Source: SIAF01 sp046152955
GTDB lineage: Bacteria > Planctomycetota > Planctomycetia > Planctomycetales > Planctomycetaceae
DNA length: 64,000 nt
Reading direction: 5' to 3'
Assembly (NCBI GenBank): GCA_046152955.1
Contig: JBJXGA010000535.1
Location: 1 to 64,000 of the forward strand
The position numbers were made by a program, and so were the translations under genes. The notes under the pieces were generated by a model. It had not been told where the DNA came from. It ran no database searches and saw nothing but the letters and a program-made list of their open reading frames with translations. Every line of letters begins with the position of its first letter. Positions within the stretch are counted from its first letter, which is position 1. Positions 36,011 through 43,893 of this stretch are shown one piece after another.

Positions 36011-36099
36011 CCGTCGAGGCAAGCTCGACGGAGAGCGGTCTTCATTCGTTACTGGTTTGGTAGCAGTCAGGCGGCGCCCCGCTCAGACAAGCTGAGCGG
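36011..36099. repeat. Two related hairpins with NCAAG loops
   Basis: The hairpin at 36011-36031 has an 8-base stem CCGTCGAG and loop GCAAG. The one at 36079-36099 has an 8-base stem CCGCTCAG and loop ACAAG. Both stems are perfect, both loops have five bases, and each hairpin is followed by a similar tail (AGAGCGGT and AGGCGGTA). The starts are 68 bases apart. Stem sequences differ while base pairing is kept. Confidence 0.6.
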
Positions 36100-36248
36100 A
36101 GGCGGTACGAACTCTTGGACGGGAGTCAGGAGGTGAGACCAATCAATCGCCTGATTTGCCGTCAACCTGTAACAATCGTGCTGATCGGGAGCCGTTCGCT
36201 ACTATGACTTCCGTGTTGAACATTCAATCGATCCCCCAGCCACTTCTG

Positions 36249-36461
36249 CTACTTTGACCGCTCCTGTAACAGCAGCCATTCCCACAGGTCGTCCAGGGCA
36301 TAGACGTGATCGGGACAGTCCGCATGACCCACACTCGGCAGTTCCTGATAGAGGGGACGACCGCCGGCGTTCGTGATCGCCTCGATCAACTCTCGCGATT
36401 GTTGCGCCGCGATCATCCGGTCGGCCGCGCCGTGGAAGCACCAGCAGGCACTGGAGGAGTC
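36249..36461 (-). pseudogene. C-terminal fragment of an alpha/beta hydrolase
   Basis: The minus strand reads CWCFHGAADRMIAAQQSREL, then EAITNAGGRPLYQELPSVGH and ALDDLWEWLLLQER before a stop. This is the end of a phospholipase/carboxylesterase-type hydrolase, with the acidic residue in HGAAD and the catalytic His in VGH. The reading frame is closed by a stop about five codons further up and has no start codon, so only about the last 70 residues remain. The rest of the gap up to 36714 holds no recognisable gene. Confidence 0.6.
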
Positions 36462-36714
36462 GCTGGTTGCCGGCCGCTAGCAGCTTGGCATCCCGATTCG
36501 AGAGCCGATGGATGAGATGGAAGTTTGAGCCCGTGAGGTGGATTGTTTGGATTCCAGGATGCCCCCCAAAATCATTCGGATGCGCGTCCTCCGGCAGTAA
36601 CCCGTAGTCGTATCCGCTCTCCCCAATCAAACCGCCGAGAATCCGTTCATTTCGCCCCAAGGAAAACGGCCGGCCGGAGGCGCATACCAGACGGGCTCGA
36701 TCCCGATATTTTAC

Positions 36715-36743
36715 TTCATTGCCCAATGGCGTGATGGTAGAAT
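36715..36743 (+). promoter_or_regulatory. Possible promoter of the WD40 gene
   Basis: TTCATT is followed after 17 bases by TAGAAT, about 120 bases upstream of the ATG at 36865. Confidence 0.35.
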
Positions 36744-36864
36744 TTCTCACAGTAGCGAATTTCAACTCGTCAGCTTTCGAAGTGCCTTCGGCGATCATGC
36801 CGGGAACGAAGAGTAAATCCCCGAGTGGCGACTGCTCCCCTGTTATCTTCCGCGAGAACCGACT

Positions 36865-38322
36865 ATGGCGCCCGCTGATACAACCGCTTCCCGATGTCGA
36901 GGCTTAACGCTCTGCCTGGCGATCGCCATCGTGCTGGCGGCGTTCACAGCGCGGGGCGACGACGACGTGCCGCGTGACGAGGTGGCGGAACTCATCGAGA
37001 ATGCGATGAGGAAGATCGCGAAAGATGTCGGCGGCGACGCCAGCTTGTCCACCGGCGCCCCGTTGCGCAAGCGCCTCGATCACGTGTTGCAATCGAGAAT
37101 CGATGCCATTGACCAGGTTTGTCAATTGACTGCGGCTCAGCGGAGAACGCTCGAATTGGCCGGCCGCGGCGACCTGAAACAGCTCGCCGATCGGTTGGAG
37201 GCATCGAAGGCCGCGTTTCGCAGCACACCTGCGGACCAGTTGCAGGGGGCCACCACCAAATTCCAGCAAGAACTCGAAGCGATGCGCGTGCAGTTTCGCT
37301 TCGGACCGTTTCGTGACGAGTCTCGATTCGCCAAGAGGTTGGCCACGATCCTGACCCCCGAGCAGTCGACCAAGTACGAACAACGCCGCGTCGCGGCGCG
37401 CCATTCCACGAAAGTGATCTCGGTAGCAAACGCCGTCGGCCTTGAATTGGCGGAGACCCTCGATAAGGATCCTTACAAGATCGTCTGGGGTCGCGACGGA
37501 ACTCATCTCACTTTGGTCATCTTCAATTCGCCGGTGGAGCTCTTCCGGGTTGCCGCGTCCGGCGAAATCGTGCCGTTCCGCCAGGTGGGGGAGGAGAGAA
37601 AGGTCGTCGGTTTCGATTTCAGTCCCAATCCCGACATCGTGGCCATTGGCGAGAATTCTTTATTCGCCTCCGTCATCAACCTGGCCACGGGGGACGAGAT
37701 CAGGCTATCGACAGGAAATCCTCAGCCCAGCGTCAGATTCAGTCCGGATGGAACCATGTTGGCGACCGGCGGATACGGGACGGTCGCCAAGCTCTGGTCG
37801 ACGACCACCGGAGAATTGCTGAGAGAGCTCGATGCGGGACCAGAGGGTGGCCTCACCCCTGCCTTCAGTCCTGATGGAACGATCCTGGCGATCGGAAATC
37901 GCAATTCGGTCACCCGACTGTACGAAACGGCCAGCGGCCGCCTGTTGCACGTCCTGGCCAAACCGATGTCGCAGGGGCTGCGGTTCGATCCCACCGGGAA
38001 GAGATTGGCCGTAGTTTACGTCGACGGAAGTCTCGTTGTGTGGGACGTCGCCAGTGGCCAATTGAAAAATCACGTCGAAGCCAGGGCGGAGGAACTGTAC
38101 ACGGTGGATTGGTCTCCCGACGGATCGCTCCTGGCCACTGCCGGAAACAACGCGTGCGTCTCGCTCTGGAACGCCGCCGATTTTTCGCTCCTTCGCGAAC
38201 TTGAATCACCCGAATGGGTTGTCGCTGTTTGTTTCAACCCGCAGGCAACGAGACTCTGGTTCGCGGGGGGTGGGCGTCTCAAGGAGGGTGGCCGCCGAGT
38301 GGAAATCCGGGCCGTCCCCTGA
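36865..38322 (+). CDS. Exported WD40-repeat protein
   Basis: The 485-residue protein has a signal peptide (GLTLCLAIAIVLAAFTARG). Residues of about 30-185 are helical and charged (LTAAQRRTLELAGRGDLKQL, LATILTPEQSTKYEQRR), resembling the helical region found in Planctomycete proteins with LTPEQ motifs. The C-terminal 300 residues form a WD40-type propeller with repeated FSPDGTMLATGG, FSPDGTILAIGN, WSPDGSLLATAG and closing LWSTTTGELL, LYETASGRLL and VWDVASGQLK. It is probably a periplasmic scaffold; no catalytic motif is visible. A DUF1501 gene follows after about 120 bases. Confidence 0.85.
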   Translation: MAPADTTASRCRGLTLCLAIAIVLAAFTARGDDDVPRDEVAELIENAMRKIAKDVGGDASLSTGAPLRKRLDHVLQSRIDAIDQVCQLTAAQRRTLELAGRGDLKQLADRLEASKAAFRSTPADQLQGATTKFQQELEAMRVQFRFGPFRDESRFAKRLATILTPEQSTKYEQRRVAARHSTKVISVANAVGLELAETLDKDPYKIVWGRDGTHLTLVIFNSPVELFRVAASGEIVPFRQVGEERKVVGFDFSPNPDIVAIGENSLFASVINLATGDEIRLSTGNPQPSVRFSPDGTMLATGGYGTVAKLWSTTTGELLRELDAGPEGGLTPAFSPDGTILAIGNRNSVTRLYETASGRLLHVLAKPMSQGLRFDPTGKRLAVVYVDGSLVVWDVASGQLKNHVEARAEELYTVDWSPDGSLLATAGNNACVSLWNAADFSLLRELESPEWVVAVCFNPQATRLWFAGGGRLKEGGRRVEIRAVP

Positions 38323-38373
38323 ACGCATGGCCGGCGGCCGCGATGGCCCCTGCGGCCCTGCGGCCGCGGCCAT

Positions 38374-38403
38374 CTGGACTGAGACAACCCATCCCGGTAT
38401 CAT
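38374..38403 (+). promoter_or_regulatory. Promoter of the second DUF1501 gene
   Basis: CTGGAC is followed after 18 bases by TATCAT. The predicted start point near 38410 lies downstream of the first possible ATG (38407) and so favours the ATG at 38446. Confidence 0.35.
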
Positions 38404-38445
38404 GAGATGCGACTATTCAATTCCCTTCCACCGGCAGGAACTGGC

Positions 38446-39954
38446 ATGCTGCGTGTTCTTGGATCGGCAACGCGATTGTGCGATGGCATCACCCGTCGCG
38501 ACTTGATGCACGTCGGTGGGTTGGGGGCCTTCGGATTGAGTTTGTCCGATGGGCTGCGGCTGTCCGCGGCACAGGAGGGAGCTGATCGCGCCTCACGCGG
38601 GCTCCATTTCGGCAAGGCGAAGTCCTGCATTCTGCTGTTTCCCTACGGTTCCCCTCCGCAGCACGAAACATTTGATCCCAAGCCGCTGGCTCCCGCGGAA
38701 ATCCAGGGAGAGTTGAAGTCGATCCCCACCAGCGTCCCTGGGATGGATATCTGCGAGTATCTGCCGCACCTGGCTCCCATGATGGACCGGGTCACGGTCG
38801 TGCGGTCGATGACGCACCCCTATCCCTTGCATTGTCTGGCTTATGCCACCAGCGGCATTCCGGATTACGATGTGTCGCTGGAGCTAAAGCCGCGCGATCC
38901 CCGCCATTGGCCCTACATTGGATCGGTCGTCGACTACGTCGACCAGCGGCGCGGGGATCAGCCTCCTCTCGGGATGCCGCGGAACATTGGCCTGCCGTGG
39001 CTCATGAACTCGAAAAGCGACATCCCCCCCCTGGCCGGGCCGTATGCGGCGTTTCTGGGACAAGCGCACGATCCGTTCTGGCCGACGTTCGTGGGAGAGG
39101 GGACGCGGATCGGTCCCAAGCTCAGCGATGGGCAAAACAAACTGGTGCGCGATCCGTATGCGGGGATCACCCCGGAGGGACGCTTCGTCATTTCGGACGG
39201 AGGGGTGGCGACCGACGGGTTGGCGTTGGACCGGCTGCACCGGCGGAAGTCGCTGCTGGAGCAGTTCGACGAAGTCCGGTCGCGGCTGGACCGCGATCCG
39301 CGAACGCAGACCTACGATCGGCACCGCCAATCGGCCTTTTCACTCCTCACCTCCAGCCGACTCCAGCAGGCGCTCGATTTTTCCCGCGAACCAGCGGCGC
39401 TTCGGGAGCAATACGGAATGACGCTGTTTGGGCAATCCTGCCTGACGGCCAGGCGGCTGGTGGAAACCGGGTGCCGATTCGTGACTGTCTTTTGGGACGC
39501 GGTCGAGATTTTCGCCGGTTGCGCCTGGGACACGCACGCCAACCACTATCCGCGGCTGAAGGAATACCTGCTCCCCGGCATGGACCTGGCATTTTCGGCG
39601 TTGATTTTGGACTTGGAGCAGCGCGGCCTGCTCGACGAGACTCTTGTTCTGTGGATCAGTGAGCACGGCCGGACTCCCAAGATCGATTCCAAGCCGGTGG
39701 GCGCCGGGCGGCATCATTGGTCGCGGGCGTATTCGATCGCCGCCGCGGGAGGGGGTATCGCACGCGGACGCGTCGTCGGCGCCACCGACCCGACTGGTGG
39801 AGAAGTCGCTGACACGCCGGTCTCTCCCAAGGACATTCTCGCGACCGCGCTGCATCTGCTGGGAATCGATTCCCACGAAACGGTTCCCAATCAAGAGGGG
39901 CGACCGTTTCCGGTCGCTGGAGACGGCGTGGTGCGAACGGAAATGCTGGCGTAG
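38446..39954 (+). CDS. DUF1501 family exported protein
   Basis: The 502-residue protein begins MLRVLGSATRLCDGITRRDL, a form typical of DUF1501 proteins, in which a CDG and a twin-arginine motif precede a hydrophobic stretch (MHVGGLGAFGLSLSDGL). Further family features are CILLFPYGSPPQHETFDPKP, MDRVTVVRSMTHPYPLH, CAWDTHANHYPRLKEYLLPG and VLWISEHGRTPKI, with GRHHWSRAYS. The start at 38446 has AGGA seven bases upstream; the in-frame ATG at 38407 lies too close to the promoter. It is a distant paralogue of the DUF1501 gene at 32896, but no PSD1 gene accompanies it. Function is not established. Confidence 0.9.
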   Translation: MLRVLGSATRLCDGITRRDLMHVGGLGAFGLSLSDGLRLSAAQEGADRASRGLHFGKAKSCILLFPYGSPPQHETFDPKPLAPAEIQGELKSIPTSVPGMDICEYLPHLAPMMDRVTVVRSMTHPYPLHCLAYATSGIPDYDVSLELKPRDPRHWPYIGSVVDYVDQRRGDQPPLGMPRNIGLPWLMNSKSDIPPLAGPYAAFLGQAHDPFWPTFVGEGTRIGPKLSDGQNKLVRDPYAGITPEGRFVISDGGVATDGLALDRLHRRKSLLEQFDEVRSRLDRDPRTQTYDRHRQSAFSLLTSSRLQQALDFSREPAALREQYGMTLFGQSCLTARRLVETGCRFVTVFWDAVEIFAGCAWDTHANHYPRLKEYLLPGMDLAFSALILDLEQRGLLDETLVLWISEHGRTPKIDSKPVGAGRHHWSRAYSIAAAGGGIARGRVVGATDPTGGEVADTPVSPKDILATALHLLGIDSHETVPNQEGRPFPVAGDGVVRTEMLA

Positions 39955-39955
39955 G

Positions 39956-39984
39956 GTGACAAGCATCCTACCCGAGGGTATACT
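39956..39984 (+). promoter_or_regulatory. Promoter of the small gene at 40054
   Basis: GTGACA is followed after 17 bases by TATACT, about 70 bases upstream of the ATG at 40054. Confidence 0.5.
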
Positions 39985-40053
39985 GCGGCCATCACTTCCC
40001 CCTCGCACGTTCTGTGCGAATCGTTGAACTGTTCGTTTCTGAGGAGCGCTCTT

Positions 40054-40299
40054 ATGTCTGCGCGCAATCGCGTCCGTTGGGATCGGCACGTTGACCAGGT
40101 GATTCGTTCACAGCACTATACGCGGCTCGGTGAAGGATTGGCGGGAGAAACGCCGCACGCCGCGCTGGCCGCGATGCTGACCGACATCATGCACATTTGC
40201 GTCCGCCAGGGAATTCCCTGGGAATCGCTGGTGTCGCGAAGCCGCGCGCAGTTCGAACAGGAAGAAGCGGCGCAACAGGACACCGTGGGAGCGGCCTGA
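40054..40299 (+). CDS. Small protein of unknown function (81 residues)
   Basis: A promoter and a strong Shine-Dalgarno GAGGAG seven bases upstream support this ATG (MSARNRVRWDRHVDQVIRSQ). The protein is soluble and helical, with GETPHAALAAMLTDIMHICV and a Glu/Gln-rich end (FEQEEAAQQDTVG). I do not recognise the family. Its good expression signals make it more likely real than a chance frame. It ends one base before the convergent universal stress protein gene. Confidence 0.65.
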   Translation: MSARNRVRWDRHVDQVIRSQHYTRLGEGLAGETPHAALAAMLTDIMHICVRQGIPWESLVSRSRAQFEQEEAAQQDTVGAA

Positions 40300-40300
40300 A

Positions 40301-40798
40301 TTAGTCCACAATCCACAGCGTTCGACCGTGCGCTTCGCGGGCGACTTTTTCCGCAATTCCTCCGAGGAACGACTGGTTGGCAGCGGAATTGCTGCGCCGT
40401 CCGACGACGACGACGTCATAGTTCTGCGCATTCATCTCGTCGATGATCGCCAGCGCCGCCAGTACGCGCCGCGATTCGGGAAGCCCCTCGCGCTGGCAGA
40501 GTTTGACGGCGATGCACGACCCCGGAATGCCGGACCCTTCCAGCGCCTGGGCTTGCTCCCGCAGCACCTGTTCCCCTTTTTCCCGACACTCCCGCACCCA
40601 GGTTTCGGAAACTTTCTGGTAGGCGGTCCGCTCCTCGTCGGTGCGTCCGCGCGGCTGCAAAAACTCGGGGAGCGCTTCGACCACGTGCAACAGGGTGACG
40701 TGCAAATCGCCGCTGGCGCTGCGTCCGAGCGTGCGCCCCACGAACGCTACGGCTTTGCGGGCTGCCTCGGAGTCGTCGATGGCGACGAGAATTTTCAA
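40301..40798 (-). CDS. Universal stress protein (UspA family)
   Basis: From a TTG at 40798, preceded by AAGGA eight bases upstream, the product has 165 residues and begins LKILVAIDDSEAARKAVAF, the classic Usp opening. The strand DVVVVGRRS near the C-terminus aligns with the ATP-binding loop of ATP-binding Usps, although the usual GxxGxxxxxxxxGS pattern is altered to GRRSNSAANQSFLGGIAEKV. The middle carries an insert typical of longer Usps (RTDEERTAYQKVSETWVREC). It is cytoplasmic; the role is stress adaptation by family analogy only. An ATG at 40843 is upstream but lacks a Shine-Dalgarno sequence. Confidence 0.85.
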   Translation of the reverse strand: MKILVAIDDSEAARKAVAFVGRTLGRSASGDLHVTLLHVVEALPEFLQPRGRTDEERTAYQKVSETWVRECREKGEQVLREQAQALEGSGIPGSCIAVKLCQREGLPESRRVLAALAIIDEMNAQNYDVVVVGRRSNSAANQSFLGGIAEKVAREAHGRTLWIVD

Positions 40799-41234
40799 GA
40801 TCCAGTTCCTTCCACGAAATGTCGATCGGGCATTCGATGCCAATGTCCCAGGGAGCGAATGCCGTGTTGCTGATCCCTGCGGATGCGCCGATTTTCACAA
40901 ACTTGGCGCAGGGGAGCAAGTCAGTCTCTCGGGAGAGGTGTAATCGAACGGCGCTGCGGAGTCCGATCGGCAACCGCCGATTGAGAACTCCCCCCCACGC
41001 TGCACCGCAATCCAGTAGAAACTTGTTTTGGCGAGAAGGTTTCCCAGCCGCGACAGAATTCCGTTTTCCGGTACTCGCTCGGTCAGCACCTCTCCCTCGA
41101 ACCCGCGTTCTACTCCTTCCCCCCCGTTCGAAACGTCGCGATCGCATCGCATCGCCTGCGGAAACAAAGCGGACGCCCAGGCAACATCGGGCCTTCAGAA
41201 CTGGTCTTTGCCCGACTGGTCTGCATTCGTGCTA

Positions 41235-41324
41235 TTCGCGTATTTCGTGGTTCAGTCCTTTTCGTTTCAGGTCAACCAACGTCATGGGTTAGGTGGGAAA
41301 ATGAAAAACCACGAAATACACGAA
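41235..41324. repeat. Inverted repeat with 18-base arms
   Basis: Arms 41235-41252 and 41307-41324 are complementary at 17 of 18 positions, including a perfect 13-base core (GTATTTCGTGGTT and its complement), around a 54-base loop. This CCACGAAATACACGAA-type sequence is AT-richer than its surroundings and recalls dispersed non-coding repeats of bacterial genomes. The rest of 40799-41570 has no recognisable gene. Confidence 0.7.
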
Positions 41325-41411
41325 AAAAATGAATGCGTACCGAGATCGCCTTTCGTGCTCGAAAACCGCGTCCATCGAATTGTCAGGCGTGTTGATTGAC
41401 AAGAAATGAGA

Positions 41412-41493
41412 ACCACGGATGGCACCGATCGCACGGATGATCAAAGGACCGACTCGCAGGTGAAGATCCGTGCCTATCCGTGGCATCCGTGGT
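41412..41493. repeat. Inverted repeat of CCACGGATG type
   Basis: Arms 41412-41438 and 41466-41493 are complementary at about 24 of 28 positions, around a 27-base loop. Each arm consists of spaced copies of an ACGGAT-like unit. It lies directly after the other inverted repeat and ends 78 bases before the phosphotransferase gene's stop. Confidence 0.65.
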
Positions 41494-41570
41494 CAAATTC
41501 TCCTTTGGTTGCGGCTGTTGGCCGCGCCAAGATCACCCCGGACGTGGCGGGTTATCGTCACAATGGTCGA

Positions 41571-42698
41571 TCAAAAAGAGCGTTGCTCCCAGGTCGTCCC
41601 CTCCACGAGTCGCTCCAGGCGCGCGAGGATCGACTGCAACCTGGCGACGACCCGCAGCGGCTGGTCGAACCGCCTTTTCTCCACATGCTGCCACTCCAGC
41701 CAGGTCAAACCGCTCAACAGGACGGTGCTCCGATCGTACAACTCCACGAGTCCCAATTCGTCCAGATTGAGTGGGCGAAGCTGCTGGTAGGCCGTCAGGC
41801 CGACATCCCATCCCTTTCGGTCATCCCCCACCAGGCTACCCAACAGCCGGGCCACGTCGGCCGCGAGCGATTCGGTCCGGCACGCGTGGGGGTCAATCAA
41901 ACCGGTCACGGCATCCCCCTCGAACAAGACGTGCGCCTTCCAGACGTCGCGCAGGCAAGGTTGCAGCGGCACGGTTGTGCCCCGCGCAATCTCCAGGTCA
42001 CGGGCGATCGCGGGCGCCTCGCGCTGGTAGAGCGCCAGCAGTCGTTCGCCCGGTTCGTCGAACTCGGGCCACTCCCGTCGCCGCAACCTGGCCCGGATCA
42101 GTTCGCACCGGGCTCGATCCCAGCGGGCGATAACCGCCAACCGTTCGCACAGCCCCGCGGGAGTCCCAGCGGCACAACTTGCAAACCAGCCGGCGTCGGC
42201 GGCAGAGGGGACGTACCGCACCGCCGCCTGATGCCAGCGGGCCAGAAGCGCCAGGGCCGCAGCGATCCGGGTTTTCGACGGAGACTCGGTCGCTTCGGGC
42301 GCCCCCGGCATCCACGGTTCAAGCTGCCACACACAACTCGCCTGCTCGATCCAGGTGCCGCCGCGCATCGTACGGATGGGCATCGGGGACTGCGAAATCC
42401 CCAAGCGCTGCACATGAACCAGCAAACGGTGCAGCCCCGTCAATCGCTCGGGAACGATCCCTGACCGGGGAGTGGCGCGAAGGGCGCAGATACCCGCGGC
42501 GGTCGTGACGCGCCACACCTGCGCGCCGCTGAATCCTCCGGCTCCCCGCAGCGCCGTCAGCCCCAGCGGGTGAAACTCGGGAGGATATTCAGCCAAAATC
42601 CGGCGCGCCGTCGAATCTTCCGGCGAAGTTGTCGATCCTGTCGAATGTACCGTGAGGAACGGTGGAATGGGGGCATTCTCCGGAGAATCTGCTGGCAC
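41571..42698 (-). CDS. Aminoglycoside phosphotransferase-like kinase
   Basis: The 375-residue protein has a GTG start. It resembles the APH/choline-kinase fold: an N-lobe with GGFSGAQVWRV as nucleotide loop, GICALRATP in the lysine strand position, then a C-lobe with CLRDVWKAHVLF and VTGLIDPHA. The canonical HGDxxxxN catalytic loop is changed to LRDVWxxH, and the usual DxD/DFG-like IDWE is IDPHA. The Asp residues are kept but the metal-binding Asn is His, which may alter metal use. The substrate is unknown; antibiotic resistance is not implied. A promoter lies only some 15 bases upstream, so the message is nearly leaderless. Confidence 0.75.
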   Translation of the reverse strand: MPADSPENAPIPPFLTVHSTGSTTSPEDSTARRILAEYPPEFHPLGLTALRGAGGFSGAQVWRVTTAAGICALRATPRSGIVPERLTGLHRLLVHVQRLGISQSPMPIRTMRGGTWIEQASCVWQLEPWMPGAPEATESPSKTRIAAALALLARWHQAAVRYVPSAADAGWFASCAAGTPAGLCERLAVIARWDRARCELIRARLRRREWPEFDEPGERLLALYQREAPAIARDLEIARGTTVPLQPCLRDVWKAHVLFEGDAVTGLIDPHACRTESLAADVARLLGSLVGDDRKGWDVGLTAYQQLRPLNLDELGLVELYDRSTVLLSGLTWLEWQHVEKRRFDQPLRVVARLQSILARLERLVEGTTWEQRSF

Positions 42699-42712
42699 TT
42701 TTGTTACAGTTT

Positions 42713-42742
42713 ATCATAGAGTCGGCTCCCCGACCTGGTCAA
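42713..42742 (-). promoter_or_regulatory. Promoter of the phosphotransferase-like gene
   Basis: On the minus strand TTGACC is followed after 18 bases by TATGAT. The predicted start point lies about eight bases before the GTG start codon. Confidence 0.5.
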
Positions 42743-42892
42743 AGTGAGCACGGCGTGCGGCGATGGGAGGCAGAGGACGCGCCCGGTTGACAGCGCCGTT
42801 CCGGCGCGCTTACAAAGGTTGAGGAGCATTCGTCGAAACACCCATGTACTGAAATCCAGCCTCCATCGCACCGTTCCGCCTGAGGTTCTTCC

Positions 42893-43750
42893 ATGAAATT
42901 CCCCGTCGCCAAGTTGATCGCCACTCTCGTCTGTTCCGTATCGCTCCTGGGAGCGGTCGTCCAGCCGACGCAGGCGTGTTGCTTTCTGGATTGCCTGTTC
43001 AGTTGGTGTGGCGGCTGCCGACCGGCATGCAGTCCCTGTGCCACCTCCTATTATGGCCCGGTGGGATGCGCCTCGTCGGGATGCAGCACGGGAAGCTGCG
43101 GAGCGACCACCTATTACTCCCCCTCCTGGTGGGGGGGCTCGTCGTCTTGCAGTTCGTGTTCCCCCTGTGGAGTCGCCGGGAGTTCCTGCGCCAGCGGAGA
43201 TTGCTCGGTGAACGACAATTTGGGCGCCCCCGCCAACCAAGATTGGAAGAAAAACCAAAAGCCCCCCAAGACGTATGGAACCGATGGCACGTCAGGGACC
43301 GAGGGAAATGGCACTGGAACTGAAAGTGGATCGGGCCGGACCGATTCTGATCCCGGCTTGGACGGATCCAATGACGGCGACGAGCAGGATAGCATTCGGG
43401 GGGCCGGTGGGAATCGAACCACCCGTCGCGGCGCCGCCGGCACGGGGGGGGGAAGCGACATTGAGCAGGTTGGCGGCCAGTCTGACGGCGGTCCCTCGGC
43501 TCCCATTCCGGTGAAACCGCGAAAGAAGAAAGAGCCGACCCCTCCCACGATTCCTGAAGACGATGAAGAAGAGTCGCGCAGCGTCCCCCGATTGAATCTC
43601 GATGAAAAGGTCGCTTGGCGCTCAGCTCCCGAACGCAAGCGGATCACCCTCAAGCCGCACGTGGCCAACGCCCGCCTCGTTCGACGTGCGGAGTATCCGA
43701 AGACCCCCGTAAACTCCGACCTCCCCGTTTCCAACGTCGCCAAGAAATGA
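42893..43750 (+). CDS. Secreted cysteine-rich protein with acidic low-complexity linker
   Basis: The 285-residue protein starts MKFPVAKLIATLVCSVSLLG with a likely cleavage after TQA. The next 80 residues hold 15 Cys, in pairs and CxxC-like spacings (WCGGC, CSPC, CSSCSPC), with Gly, Ser and Tyr. Residues of about 110-200 are Gly/Asp/Thr/Ser-rich and acidic. A stretch PVKPRKKKEPTPPTIPEDDE follows, and the C-terminus is basic. The ATG has GAGG eight bases upstream. The Cys-rich part could be a disulfide-bonded or metal-binding surface module. I do not recognise a family. Confidence 0.8.
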   Translation: MKFPVAKLIATLVCSVSLLGAVVQPTQACCFLDCLFSWCGGCRPACSPCATSYYGPVGCASSGCSTGSCGATTYYSPSWWGGSSSCSSCSPCGVAGSSCASGDCSVNDNLGAPANQDWKKNQKPPKTYGTDGTSGTEGNGTGTESGSGRTDSDPGLDGSNDGDEQDSIRGAGGNRTTRRGAAGTGGGSDIEQVGGQSDGGPSAPIPVKPRKKKEPTPPTIPEDDEEESRSVPRLNLDEKVAWRSAPERKRITLKPHVANARLVRRAEYPKTPVNSDLPVSNVAKK

Positions 43751-43893
43751 CGTAGAACTCCGGCCTTTCGCCGCGGTCGGCTGTGGACTTGCCTTGCGGG
43801 CCATCCCTGGGAACTGGCGTCTTCAAGTCCCAGACGGTTCCGGCACTGCTGTCAGGCATGCGTTCCCGCCCCTCACGGGATATAATCCGGGGC

